From an uncultured Eubacteriales bacterium (GTDB taxonomy: Bacteria > Bacillota > Clostridia > Oscillospirales > Acutalibacteraceae), in assembly GCA_934488615.1 (NCBI GenBank), contig CAKSSJ010000038.1, positions 1 to 16,327 of the forward strand: a stretch of DNA of 16,327 nt. The letters are read 5' to 3'. Positions 6,779 through 15,500 of the stretch are shown here, one piece after another (position 1 is the first letter of the stretch; every line of letters starts with the position of its first letter). The notes under the pieces were generated by a model. It worked only from the letters and a program-made list of their open reading frames with translations. It did no database searches and had not been told where the DNA came from. The position numbers were made by a program, and so were the translations under genes.

Positions 6779-6806
6779 AGAACCGTCGGGGCTTTCCGAC
6801 GGTTCT
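6779..6806 (-). terminator. Terminator of the transporter gene (probably bidirectional)
   Basis: AACCGTCGG (6781-6789) pairs with CCGACGGTT (6796-6804), extendable by two pairs to an 11-bp stem. On the minus strand the hairpin is followed by CTTTGTTTTGG, on the plus strand by CTGTTTGCTTTAT, so it can stop transcription from both sides. It lies 25 bp beyond the transporter stop codon. Confidence 0.85.
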
Positions 6807-6831
6807 GTTTGCTTTATAATATTCTGTAAAT

Positions 6832-8364
6832 TTATGCTTCTGTTTGCGTCTCAACATGGATCTGAGCGGCTTTATCGTTCATTTCCTTGGCGACGGCCTG
6901 TCGTCTTTCGGCAAGCTCACGGTACATTCTGTCCCGTGTTTCTGCGTCGATGGGATAGAAGAACTTCGGAATAAGTCCGAGGATGGTTGTTGCAACAGGT
7001 ATGATCGTGCACATTGCAAACAGCATGTATTCGGTATGTGCCGACTGATTTCCGTAGCCCGCGCCCTCCCTGTAGCCGATACGGCTGAGAATGAAGGCTT
7101 TGATCGTTCCTCCGAGCGTTCCGACAAGCTTCTGTGCAAGTCCCTTTGCAACACCTGTCATTCCCTCGGTTCTGAAGCCTGTTTTCCATTCGCCGTAGTC
7201 AATGCACTCGTTGCGCATCTCCTCGGGGATAACCTTGCTGATTCCGTAAACACCCATCCAGATCGTTTCACGGATCATGAATGCGGGAATCATTGCGGCT
7301 CTCTTTCTGTAGTTATTGTTGATCGAGCCGACTCCGAATACACCGAGCATAAGCACGTCGGGGAGTACGGAGCTGAAGATCCACAGCGTCTTTGTTGAGA
7401 AATGCTCTCTTGCCTTTGTAACGTAGGAATAGCTTATCGGCGAAACGACTGCGCCCGGGATTCCGACGATCGTTGACATTGAAGCAAGACCGAGAACGTT
7501 TATGTAATAATAGTTTGTTCCCGAATTGATTCCGAAAGCGGAAAGGAAGTCAACCAATGTCAAAATAAGCAAGGGCTTGTTGGTGATGACCGATTTCACA
7601 CCCTGGAAGATGCTCGGCTTCTCGGATTTCTGAATGACACGCTCCTTGGCAACGATTGAGAAGTAAAGCGCCATGATGCCCGAAGCCAGCGAGGTGAAAA
7701 GTCCTGCGCTGATGAAGAGGGTAGGCAGCTTCTTGCCCAGTCCCGTGTTGTTGAAAACGTCTATCAGAAGTCCCATGAGAATTTCGGGACCCTTCTCAAC
7801 GAAGCCCGAGAAGAGGTTCGCCTGAGTGATAAGTCTCGTTCTGTCAACAACGTTCGGCGTGATGGTTGAAAGCATACCCGTTTTGGCTATGTTGTTCATT
7901 GAGCCTGCCAGATTGTTGAAAATCGAGAAGATCATGTACGAGGTCAGCTTTGTGGCATTGTACGGCCCCATTCCCGTAAAGAATATCGGCATCATCCAAT
8001 AGAAAAAGCTCAGAAGCAAGCCGGGACCCGCATACAAAATGAGGTACGGCTTGAACTTTCCGAAGCGGGTTCGGGTTCTGTCGATGATTGCGGCAAGGAA
8101 AATGTCGTTGATAACGTCCCATATTCCGATGACGAAGGTAACTATCGTCTGGAACCGCAGACCTACCTGCACAATATCGGTGATGAAAACGTCATTGTAC
8201 TTTGAAATGTTAAAGCTGGCGGAAATATCATAAATGATATAAGCGAGAGTCTCTTTTGTGCCGACATAGCGTCGGTTTTTGTTGAGATTGCGGTCGGCAT
8301 TTATCCGAGCCTCGACCTGTTCAATCTCGAGATTCTCCGCTTCCTGCACGGCGGTATTAGACAT
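6832..8364 (-). CDS. GPH-family (MFS) sugar:cation symporter
   Basis: Cytoplasmic-membrane secondary transporter of the glycoside-pentoside-hexuronide:cation symporter family. About 510 aa with roughly 11-12 hydrophobic segments, a hydrophilic N-terminus of about 40 residues rich in Glu and Arg, and a charged C-terminal tail. Family signatures are WDVINDIFLAAIIDRTRTRFGKFKPY in the first half, with the conserved Asp and the Arg-rich loop, and DYGEWKTGFRTEGM in the second. The start is set at the ATG at 8364, where AAGGAG lies 7 nt upstream; a GTG two codons earlier (8370) is only 1 nt from that site and is less likely. It is slightly longer than typical members. The substrate is not determinable; its position beside the iol genes suggests inositol or a related polyol or sugar, as inference only. 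It has its own promoter and terminator. Confidence 0.88.
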   Translation of the reverse strand: MSNTAVQEAENLEIEQVEARINADRNLNKNRRYVGTKETLAYIIYDISASFNISKYNDVFITDIVQVGLRFQTIVTFVIGIWDVINDIFLAAIIDRTRTRFGKFKPYLILYAGPGLLLSFFYWMMPIFFTGMGPYNATKLTSYMIFSIFNNLAGSMNNIAKTGMLSTITPNVVDRTRLITQANLFSGFVEKGPEILMGLLIDVFNNTGLGKKLPTLFISAGLFTSLASGIMALYFSIVAKERVIQKSEKPSIFQGVKSVITNKPLLILTLVDFLSAFGINSGTNYYYINVLGLASMSTIVGIPGAVVSPISYSYVTKAREHFSTKTLWIFSSVLPDVLMLGVFGVGSINNNYRKRAAMIPAFMIRETIWMGVYGISKVIPEEMRNECIDYGEWKTGFRTEGMTGVAKGLAQKLVGTLGGTIKAFILSRIGYREGAGYGNQSAHTEYMLFAMCTIIPVATTILGLIPKFFYPIDAETRDRMYRELAERRQAVAKEMNDKAAQIHVETQTEA

Positions 8365-8388
8365 ATTCACACTCCTTCTTGATTTATT

Positions 8389-8425
8389 GCTATATATTAT
8401 AGCACAAAATAGTGCACATTTTCAA
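8389..8425 (-). promoter_or_regulatory. Promoter of the transporter gene with overlapping palindromes
   Basis: On the minus strand TTGAAA (8425-8420) is separated by 18 bp from TATAAT (8401-8396), with the gene starting about 30 bp further on. Two inverted repeats overlap it: GCTATA/TATAGC (8389-8403) across the -10 box, and GCAC-N6-GTGC (8402-8415) in the spacer. These are plausible operator sites, so the gene may be regulated by a DNA-binding repressor; the regulator is unknown. Confidence 0.65.
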
Positions 8426-8504
8426 TATCTTCTCGACATATTTTATATATTTTATTTAAATTGTCAGTATTTTGAAAAAAGTTGTGTTTTTCTCAAATTT
8501 TCGC

Positions 8505-8533
8505 TTGACATATTTTAACTAATGAAGTATAAT
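8505..8533 (+). promoter_or_regulatory. Consensus sigma-A promoter for rpoBC
   Basis: TTGACA (8505-8510), a 17-bp spacer and TATAAT (8528-8533) match the housekeeping consensus at every position, preceded by A/T-rich sequence. Transcription should begin near 8540, giving a leader of about 178 nt before rpoB. A second TATAAT (8545-8550) lies 17 bp downstream but lacks a -35 box. Confidence 0.92.
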
Positions 8534-8539
8534 GCTATA

Positions 8540-8717
8540 ACGATTATAATGGCATTGTGTGTCCTTGGGTCTTTTTTCCTTGAAAAAATTATGCCCGTTT
8601 TTAGGACAAAAACTGTCATATTTCACAAGTATTTATTAAGTAACCGCAGTTAATTTCAGTATGGTTTTCGGCGGTTACATGCACGGACGAAAATAAAAAG
8701 AACGGAGTGATTAGTCA
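8540..8717 (+). promoter_or_regulatory. Structured 5' leader of the rpoB mRNA
   Basis: The leader has no good reading frame. It contains a TTTTTTC (8572-8578)/GAAAAAA (8582-8588) hairpin, a perfect 8-bp stem GTAACCGC (8640-8647)/GCGGTTAC (8671-8678) with a 23-nt loop, and an ACGGAGTGA ribosome site (GGAG 8704-8707) 10 nt before ATG. The second hairpin ends 39 nt before the start codon and lacks a T-run. Leader-based control of RNA polymerase synthesis is possible but not shown; the structures match no riboswitch class I recognise. Confidence 0.5.
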
Positions 8718-11700
8718 ATGGCGAATGTTTCTCCCGTTGCAAGGGGCAGCAGAACCAGAATGAGCTTCGGAAAAATCAAAGAGGTTATGGAAATGCCAAA
8801 CCTCATTGAGGTTCAGAAGGACTCATACAAGTGGTTTCTGGATACCGGACTCAAAGAGGTTTTCCGTGATATCGCGGATATTACCGATTATACCGGTAAC
8901 TGGGTACTCAAGTTTGTCGATTACAGAATGGACGACAAGCCGAAGTATTCGATCAGAGAGTGCAAGGAGCGTGATGCGAGCTATTCCGCACCCATGCGTG
9001 TAAAGGCACGTCTCCTCAATAAGGAAACGGGCGTCGTAAAAGAGAGCGAAGTCTATATGGGTGATTTCCCGATAATGACGGACAGCGGTACCTTCATCAT
9101 CAACGGTGCCGAGCGTGCGATCGTTTCGCAGCTTGTTCGTTCACCCGGTGTATATTACGATATGACCCATGATAAGACAGGTATTGAGCTTTATTCGAAC
9201 ACCGTTATCCCGAACCGAGGCGCTTGGCTGGAGTACGAGACCGATGTAAACGACCTTTTCTATGTTCGTATTGATAAGAACAGAAAGATCTTCATTACAA
9301 CCTTTATCAGAGCTTTGGGTCTCAGCTCAAACACAGATATCCGTGAATTCTTCGGATACGATCCCCGCCTTGAGGCTACGCTTGAAAGAGACGAGACGCA
9401 GAACACCGAAGAGGCTTTGATGGAAGTGTTCAAGAAGCTCCGTCCCGGCGAGCCCGCAACTCTCGAAACCGCACAGACTCATCTTGACAATCTGTTCTTT
9501 GATCCGTACCGTTACGATATTTCCAGAGTCGGCAGATATAAGTATAACAAAAAGCTTTCGCTGTTTGACCGTATTGTAGGCGCAACGCTTTCACAGCCCG
9601 TTATCGCACCGCTCACAGGCGAGCTTCTCGCCGAGGAGGGTGAGGTAGTCTCCAAGGAGAAGGCTATCGAAATCGAGCAGGCAGGCGTCAACGTTGTATT
9701 CGTTAAGGTTGACGACGACAAGGAGATCAAGGTCATCTCCAACGGCATGGTTGACATCAAGCCCTATTTCCCGCAGTTCACGGAGGAGCAGCTTGACGAA
9801 ATCGGCATCAACGAGAAGGTTTCTTTCTCGGCTCTCAAGGAAATTCTTGAGGCTGACGTTGAGGACGATAACGCACTCCTCGGACTTCTCAAGGAGCATT
9901 GCGACGACCTTATTCCTAAGCACATCACAATTGACGATATTTTCTCATCAATCAACTATGTAAACTCCATTGCCTTCGGCATCGGCAGAACGGACGATAT
10001 CGACCACCTCGGCAACCGCCGTATCCGCTCCGTAGGCGAGCTTCTCCAGAACCAGTTCAGAATCGGACTTGCAAGAATGGAAAGAGTTGTCCGCGAAAGA
10101 ATGACTCTCCAGGCTCAGGAGGAGGACGACAAAATAACACCGCAGACCCTTATCAACATCCGCCCCGTGCTCATGGCGATCAAGGAATTCTTCGGTTCAT
10201 CACCGCTTTCACAGTTCATGGATCAGACAAACCCGCTTGCCGAGCTTACTCACAAGCGCCGTCTTTCGGCTCTTGGCCCCGGCGGACTTTCCCGTGACCG
10301 TGCAGGCTTCGAGGTTCGAGACGTTCACTACAGCCACTACGGCCGCATGTGCCCCATCGAGACTCCTGAAGGCCCGAACATCGGACTTATCTCCTATCTT
10401 GCAACCTTTGCAAAGATAAACAAATACGGCTTTATCGAGGCTCCGTACAGACGAGTTGTTGACGGCAAGGTTCTCGACGAGGTTGTTTACATGACAGCGG
10501 ATCAGGAGGACGAGTTCATCGTTGCTCAGGCTAACGAGCCGCTTGACGAGGAAGGCTATTTCGTAAGACGTAAGGTCATGGCACGTTACCGTGACGAATT
10601 CCACGAGATCGACAATTCAAGAGTCAGCTTCATGGACGTTTCGCCGAAGATGCTCGTTTCCGTTGCTACGGCAATGATTCCGTTCCTTGAGAACGATGAC
10701 GCAAACCGTGCCCTCATGGGTTCGAACATGCAGCGTCAGGCAGTTCCGCTTCTCCGTACAGACGCTCCGATCGTCGGAACAGGTATGGAATATAAGGCAG
10801 CCGTTGACTCGGGCACAGTTGTTCTTTGTAAGAAGGACGGTGTCGTAGTTCACGTCAATGCCGATTATATTGAAATTCAGACGGCAGAGGGTATCGACAG
10901 ATACAATCTCACAAAGTTCATGCGCTCCAACCAGGGCACATGCATTAACCAGAAGCCGATTGTTGATCTTGGTCAGCAGGTTAAGAAGGGCGACGTTATC
11001 GCCGACGGTCCCGCAACGGATCACGGTGAAATCTCCCTCGGTAAGAATGCTCTTATCGGCTTCATGACCTGGGAGGGCTACAACTACGAGGACGCCGTTC
11101 TTATCAATGAAAAGCTCGTAAGAGACGATGTTTACACATCAATTCATATAGAAGAATTCGAAATTGAAGCAAGAGACACCAAGCTCGGACCCGAAGAGAT
11201 CACAAGAGATATCCCGAATGTCGGTGATGACGCTCTTAAGGATCTTGACGAGCGCGGAATTATCCGTGTCGGCGCAGAGGTTCGCTCAGGCGATATCCTT
11301 GTCGGTAAGGTAACTCCGAAGGGTGAAACAGAGCTTACTCCCGAGGAGAGACTTCTCCGTGCGATCTTCGGCGAGAAGGCTAAGGAAGTCAGAGATACTT
11401 CACTTCGTGTGCCGCACGGCGAGTACGGTATCATCGTTAACGTTGAGGTATTCACAAGAGAAAACAGCGACGAGCTCAGCCCCGGCGTAAACAAGGTCGT
11501 TCGCTGCTACATTGCTCAGAAGCGTAAGCTTTCGGTCGGCGATAAGATGGCAGGCCGTCACGGAAACAAGGGTGTTGTTTCCCGTATCCTTCCGCAGGAG
11601 GATATGCCGTTCCTTGAGGACGGTACTCCGCTTGACATCGTTCTTAACCCGTTGGGCGTTCCGTCCCGAATGAATATCGGTCAGGTTCTTGAGGTCAACC

Positions 11701-12446
11701 TCGGATTTGCCGCTAAGCATCTCGGCTGGAGAGTTATGACTCCCGTATTCGACGGCGCACACGAGGCGGATATCAAGGGAATGTTCCATGACCTCGGAAT
11801 CCGTGAGGACGGTAAGTCGATCCTTACAGACGGACGTACGGGACGCAAGTTCGATAACCCCGTAACAGTCGGTATCATGTATTACCTCAAGCTGTTGCAC
11901 CTTGTTGACGATAAGATCCATGCCCGTTCGACAGGCCCGTATTCACTTGTTACTCAGCAGCCTTTGGGCGGTAAAGCTCAGTTCGGCGGCCAGCGTTTCG
12001 GTGAGATGGAAGTTTGGGCGCTCGAAGCTTACGGCGCGGCATATACACTTCAGGAAATCCTTACAGTCAAGTCAGACGACGTTGTCGGCCGTGTTAAGAC
12101 ATACGAAGCGATCGTTAAGGGCAACAACGTTCCTCAGTCAGGTATTCCCGAGTCATTCAAGGTTCTTGTTAAGGAGCTTCAGTCGCTCGGTCTTGATGTC
12201 CGTGTTTATGACAAGGACGAGAACGAGATAGACCTCAAGCAGAACTTTGATGATGAGCTCGGCTTCACAGCCTCCGACGATAAGGCGTTCACTCAGGTCA
12301 ACGACATGGAGGGCGCAGAGGGCTATGCTCTTGAAGATGAAGAGGGCAACCCCATCGAGGATGAGGAAGATGAAGAATCCTTCGACGATATCTTTGAGGA
12401 AATGAACGACATGTTCATGGATGACGACGAGGAAAGCTTCGATTGA
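8718..12446 (+). CDS. rpoB: DNA-directed RNA polymerase subunit beta (RpoB)
   Basis: Second-largest subunit of RNA polymerase, forming with beta' the catalytic centre; binds nascent RNA and is the rifamycin target. The 1242-aa protein contains the beta domains in order: protrusion/lobe from the N-terminus (MSFGKIKEVMEMPNLIEVQ), the fork and rifampicin region near 495-535, and the hybrid-binding region with GDKMAGRHGNKGV near residue 945. The rifampicin positions carry wild-type residues: D502, H512 and S517 (E. coli D516, H526, S531). The C-terminus has an extended acidic tail (about 1177-1242, 30 of 66 residues Asp or Glu), longer than in many bacteria. It is preceded by its own promoter rather than by rplL, and rpoC follows after 87 bp. 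The ATG start fits the family N-terminus. Confidence 0.98.
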   Translation: MANVSPVARGSRTRMSFGKIKEVMEMPNLIEVQKDSYKWFLDTGLKEVFRDIADITDYTGNWVLKFVDYRMDDKPKYSIRECKERDASYSAPMRVKARLLNKETGVVKESEVYMGDFPIMTDSGTFIINGAERAIVSQLVRSPGVYYDMTHDKTGIELYSNTVIPNRGAWLEYETDVNDLFYVRIDKNRKIFITTFIRALGLSSNTDIREFFGYDPRLEATLERDETQNTEEALMEVFKKLRPGEPATLETAQTHLDNLFFDPYRYDISRVGRYKYNKKLSLFDRIVGATLSQPVIAPLTGELLAEEGEVVSKEKAIEIEQAGVNVVFVKVDDDKEIKVISNGMVDIKPYFPQFTEEQLDEIGINEKVSFSALKEILEADVEDDNALLGLLKEHCDDLIPKHITIDDIFSSINYVNSIAFGIGRTDDIDHLGNRRIRSVGELLQNQFRIGLARMERVVRERMTLQAQEEDDKITPQTLINIRPVLMAIKEFFGSSPLSQFMDQTNPLAELTHKRRLSALGPGGLSRDRAGFEVRDVHYSHYGRMCPIETPEGPNIGLISYLATFAKINKYGFIEAPYRRVVDGKVLDEVVYMTADQEDEFIVAQANEPLDEEGYFVRRKVMARYRDEFHEIDNSRVSFMDVSPKMLVSVATAMIPFLENDDANRALMGSNMQRQAVPLLRTDAPIVGTGMEYKAAVDSGTVVLCKKDGVVVHVNADYIEIQTAEGIDRYNLTKFMRSNQGTCINQKPIVDLGQQVKKGDVIADGPATDHGEISLGKNALIGFMTWEGYNYEDAVLINEKLVRDDVYTSIHIEEFEIEARDTKLGPEEITRDIPNVGDDALKDLDERGIIRVGAEVRSGDILVGKVTPKGETELTPEERLLRAIFGEKAKEVRDTSLRVPHGEYGIIVNVEVFTRENSDELSPGVNKVVRCYIAQKRKLSVGDKMAGRHGNKGVVSRILPQEDMPFLEDGTPLDIVLNPLGVPSRMNIGQVLEVNLGFAAKHLGWRVMTPVFDGAHEADIKGMFHDLGIREDGKSILTDGRTGRKFDNPVTVGIMYYLKLLHLVDDKIHARSTGPYSLVTQQPLGGKAQFGGQRFGEMEVWALEAYGAAYTLQEILTVKSDDVVGRVKTYEAIVKGNNVPQSGIPESFKVLVKELQSLGLDVRVYDKDENEIDLKQNFDDELGFTASDDKAFTQVNDMEGAEGYALEDEEGNPIEDEEDEESFDDIFEEMNDMFMDDDEESFD

Positions 12447-12479
12447 TAACAGACTGCAGGTTGTATTGAAATAGATTTA

Positions 12480-12513
12480 GAGGCAATGCCGCATGAATTT
12501 GCGGCTCTGCCTT
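12480..12513 (+). repeat. Hairpin in the rpoB-rpoC spacer
   Basis: AGGCA (12481-12485) pairs with TGCCT (12508-12512) and GCCGCA (12488-12493) with TGCGGC (12500-12505), separated by a 2x2 internal loop and closed by a TGAATT loop. It has no T-run and lies just upstream of the rpoC ribosome site (AAAAGGGG, 12518-12525), so it may be an mRNA processing or stability element. Its block order matches the palindrome at 2514-2547. Confidence 0.7.
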
Positions 12514-12533
12514 AAGGAAAAGGGGCATTCAGA

Positions 12534-15500
12534 TTGGAAAACAATACCTTTGAATCAATTAAAATCGGTCTTGCTTCACCCGAACAGATCAGAGAATGGT
12601 CTTACGGTGAAGTAACCAAGCCCGAAACTATAAATTACCGTACCCTTAAGCCGGAAAAAGACGGACTTTTCTGCGAGAGAATCTTCGGACCCACCAAGGA
12701 CTGGGAGTGCCACTGCGGAAAGTACAAGAGAGTTCGCCACAAGGGCATCATCTGTGACCGCTGCGGCGTTGAAGTTACAAAAGCCAAGGTTCGCCGTGAA
12801 CGTATGGGTCACATCGAGCTTGCTGCTCCCGTTTCTCACATCTGGTATTTTAAGGGAATTCCGTCAAGAATAGGTCTTGTTCTTGACATCACACCGAGAA
12901 ACCTCGAAAAGGTTCTCTACTTCGCGGCATATATCGTCACCGATCCCGGTGATACACCGCTTGAGAAGAAGCAGATCCTTGACGAGAAGGCATATATGGA
13001 GTATCGTGAAAGATACGAGGACGATTTCAAGGCAGGCATGGGCGCCGAGTCCATCAAGGCTCTCCTTCAGGAGGTTGACCTTGACGCTCTTTCGGCTGAG
13101 CTTCGCGAGGAGCTTAACGGCTCATCGGCTCAGAAGAGAGCAAAGGCTCTCAAGCGTCTTGAGGTTATTGAGGCTTTCAGAACCTCAGGCAACAAGCCCG
13201 AGTGGATGATCCTCGACGTTATCCCCGTTATTCCGCCCGATATCCGTCCCATGGTTCAGCTCGACGGCGGCAGATTTGCAACATCGGATCTTAACGATCT
13301 TTACCGCCGTGTTATCAACCGTAATAACCGTCTTAAGAAGCTCCTTGAGCTCGGCGCACCCGACATCATCGTGCGCAACGAAAAGAGAATGCTTCAGGAG
13401 GCTGTTGACGCCCTTATTGATAACGGCAGAAGAGGCCGTCCCGTAACGGGTCCGAACAACAGAGCTCTCAAGTCTCTTTCCGACATGCTTAAGGGTAAGC
13501 AGGGACGTTTCCGTCAGAACCTTCTCGGTAAGCGTGTTGACTACTCGGGCCGTTCGGTTATCGTCGTCGGTCCTGAGCTTAAGCTCTACCAGTGCGGTCT
13601 CCCGAAGGAAATGGCACTTGAGCTCTTCAAGCCCTTCGTTATGAAGCGTCTTGTTGAAACCGAAAAGGCAGGCAACGTTAAGTCTGCAAGAAAGATGGTC
13701 GAAAAGGTACATCCCGAGGTTTGGGACGCACTTGAGGTCGTTATCAAGGATCACCCTGTAATGCTCAACCGTGCGCCGACACTTCACAGACTCGGTATTC
13801 AGGCTTTCGAGCCCGTACTCGTTGAGGGTCGTGCCATTAAGCTTCATCCGCTCGTTTGTACGGCTTTCAACGCCGACTTCGACGGTGACCAGATGGCTGT
13901 TCACGTTCCTCTTTCGGCTGAGGCACAGGCTGAGGCAAGATTCCTCATGCTTGCCGCTAACAACCTCCTCAAGCCCTCGGACGGACGTCCTGTTGCCGTT
14001 CCGACCCAGGATATGATCCTCGGTTCCTACTACCTGACTCTTGAGAAGCCGGGTGAGCCGGGCGAGGGTAAGGCTTTCCGCAACGTTGAGGAAGCAATCA
14101 TGGCATATGACGAGGGCATCATCACTCTCCATTCATCTGTCAAGATCCGTATGACAAAGACGATCAACGGCGTTGAGTATACACGCCTTGTTCCGACAAC
14201 TCTCGGTAAGGTTATCTTCAACAATCCGATCCCGCAGGATCTCGGCTTCGTTGAGCGTAACCCCGAGGATATAGACAGCATGTTCAAGCTTGAGATCGAC
14301 TTCCTTGTTAAGAAGGGCAATCTTGGTAAGATCATCGACAAGTGTATCCGTGTTCACGGCACAGCTGTTGCAGCGGAAATGCTTGATAACATTAAGGCTC
14401 AGGGCTATAAGCACTCCACACGAAGCGGTATCACCGTTGCCGCATTCGACGCAACTATCCCGCCGAAGAAGGCAGAGCTTATCGCTGAGGCTGAGGCTAA
14501 GGTCGATAAGATCAACCGTAACTACGAGCGAGGCCTTATCACAAACTCCGAGCGTTCCGACCGAGTTATCGAGGTTTGGGAGAACTGTACATCTGAGGTT
14601 GCCAAGGAACTCAAGGCAAACTTCGATAAGTACAACCCGATCAACATGATGCTTGATTCAGGTGCCCGTGGTAACGATTCACAGCTTCGTCAGCTCGCAG
14701 GTATGCGTGGACTTATCGCTAACACAGCAGGTAAAACAATCGAAGTTCCCATCAAGGCTAACTACCGTGAGGGTCTTAACATACTTGAATACTTCATTTC
14801 ATCGCGTGGTGCCCGTAAGGGACTTGCCGATACCGCTCTTCGTACAGCTGACTCGGGTTACCTTACCCGTCGTCTTGTTGACGTTTCGCAGGAGTGCATC
14901 ATCCGTGAGGAGGACTGCCACTGCACAGAGGGCGTTGAGGTTTACGACATCTTCCACGGCAACCGTAAGATTGTTGATCTTGCAGAGCGTCTTACAGGCC
15001 GTTTCCTTCTTAACGATTATGTTGACGAGGAGACAGGCGAGGTCATCATGGAGAATTCCAGAATGATGACTGCCGAGGACGCAGAGAGAGTTGCAACCCA
15101 CGCAAAGGCAAACCATCAGGCAAAGATAAATGCAGGCGAAGCAGAGGAAGGCTCGGTAGCTTCCGTTGTTATCCGTTCGCTTCTCACCTGTAAGACCGAG
15201 CACGGTGTATGTATCAAGTGCTACGGTTCAAACCTTGCAACAGGCAGTCCGGTTACGATCGGTGAAGCTGTCGGTATCATCGCCGCACAGTCCATCGGTG
15301 AGCCCGGTACACAGCTTACAATGAGAACGTTCCACACCGGCGGTGCTAAGGATGCCGGCGATATCACACAGGGTCTTCCGCGTATCGAAGAGCTGTTCGA
15401 GGCAAGAAAGCCGAAGGCTCTCGCGATCCTTTCGGAGATTTCGGGTACAGTTTCGTTTGAGGACGTTAAGAAGAGCCGCCACGTTGTCATCACAGACAGC

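Noticed and set aside
6844..7398. 184-aa plus-strand frame opposite the transporter
   Set aside because: It is antisense to the clear GPH transporter, and its composition (Cys, His and Arg rich without hydrophobic pattern) is that of a shadow frame.
8365..8370. GTG at 8370 as the transporter start
   Set aside because: It is only 1 nt from the AAGGAG site; the ATG at 8364 has a 7-nt spacing and fits better.
8279..8518. 79-aa plus-strand frame between the transporter and rpoB
   Set aside because: It starts inside the transporter gene and crosses the divergent promoter region up to the rpoB -35 box; the hydrophobic stretch reflects AT-rich DNA.
10221..10268. Rifampicin-resistance mutation in rpoB
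   Set aside because: The residues equivalent to E. coli D516, H526 and S531 are Asp, His and Ser, the sensitive type.
13185..14132. 315-aa open frame on the minus strand inside rpoC
   Set aside because: It lies wholly within the conserved rpoC coding sequence, shows no recognisable domain, and is explained by the codon pattern of the sense strand. Similar antisense frames occur in iolD (761-1417), iolA (4642-5349), rpoB (11400-11921) and rpoC (15228-15809).
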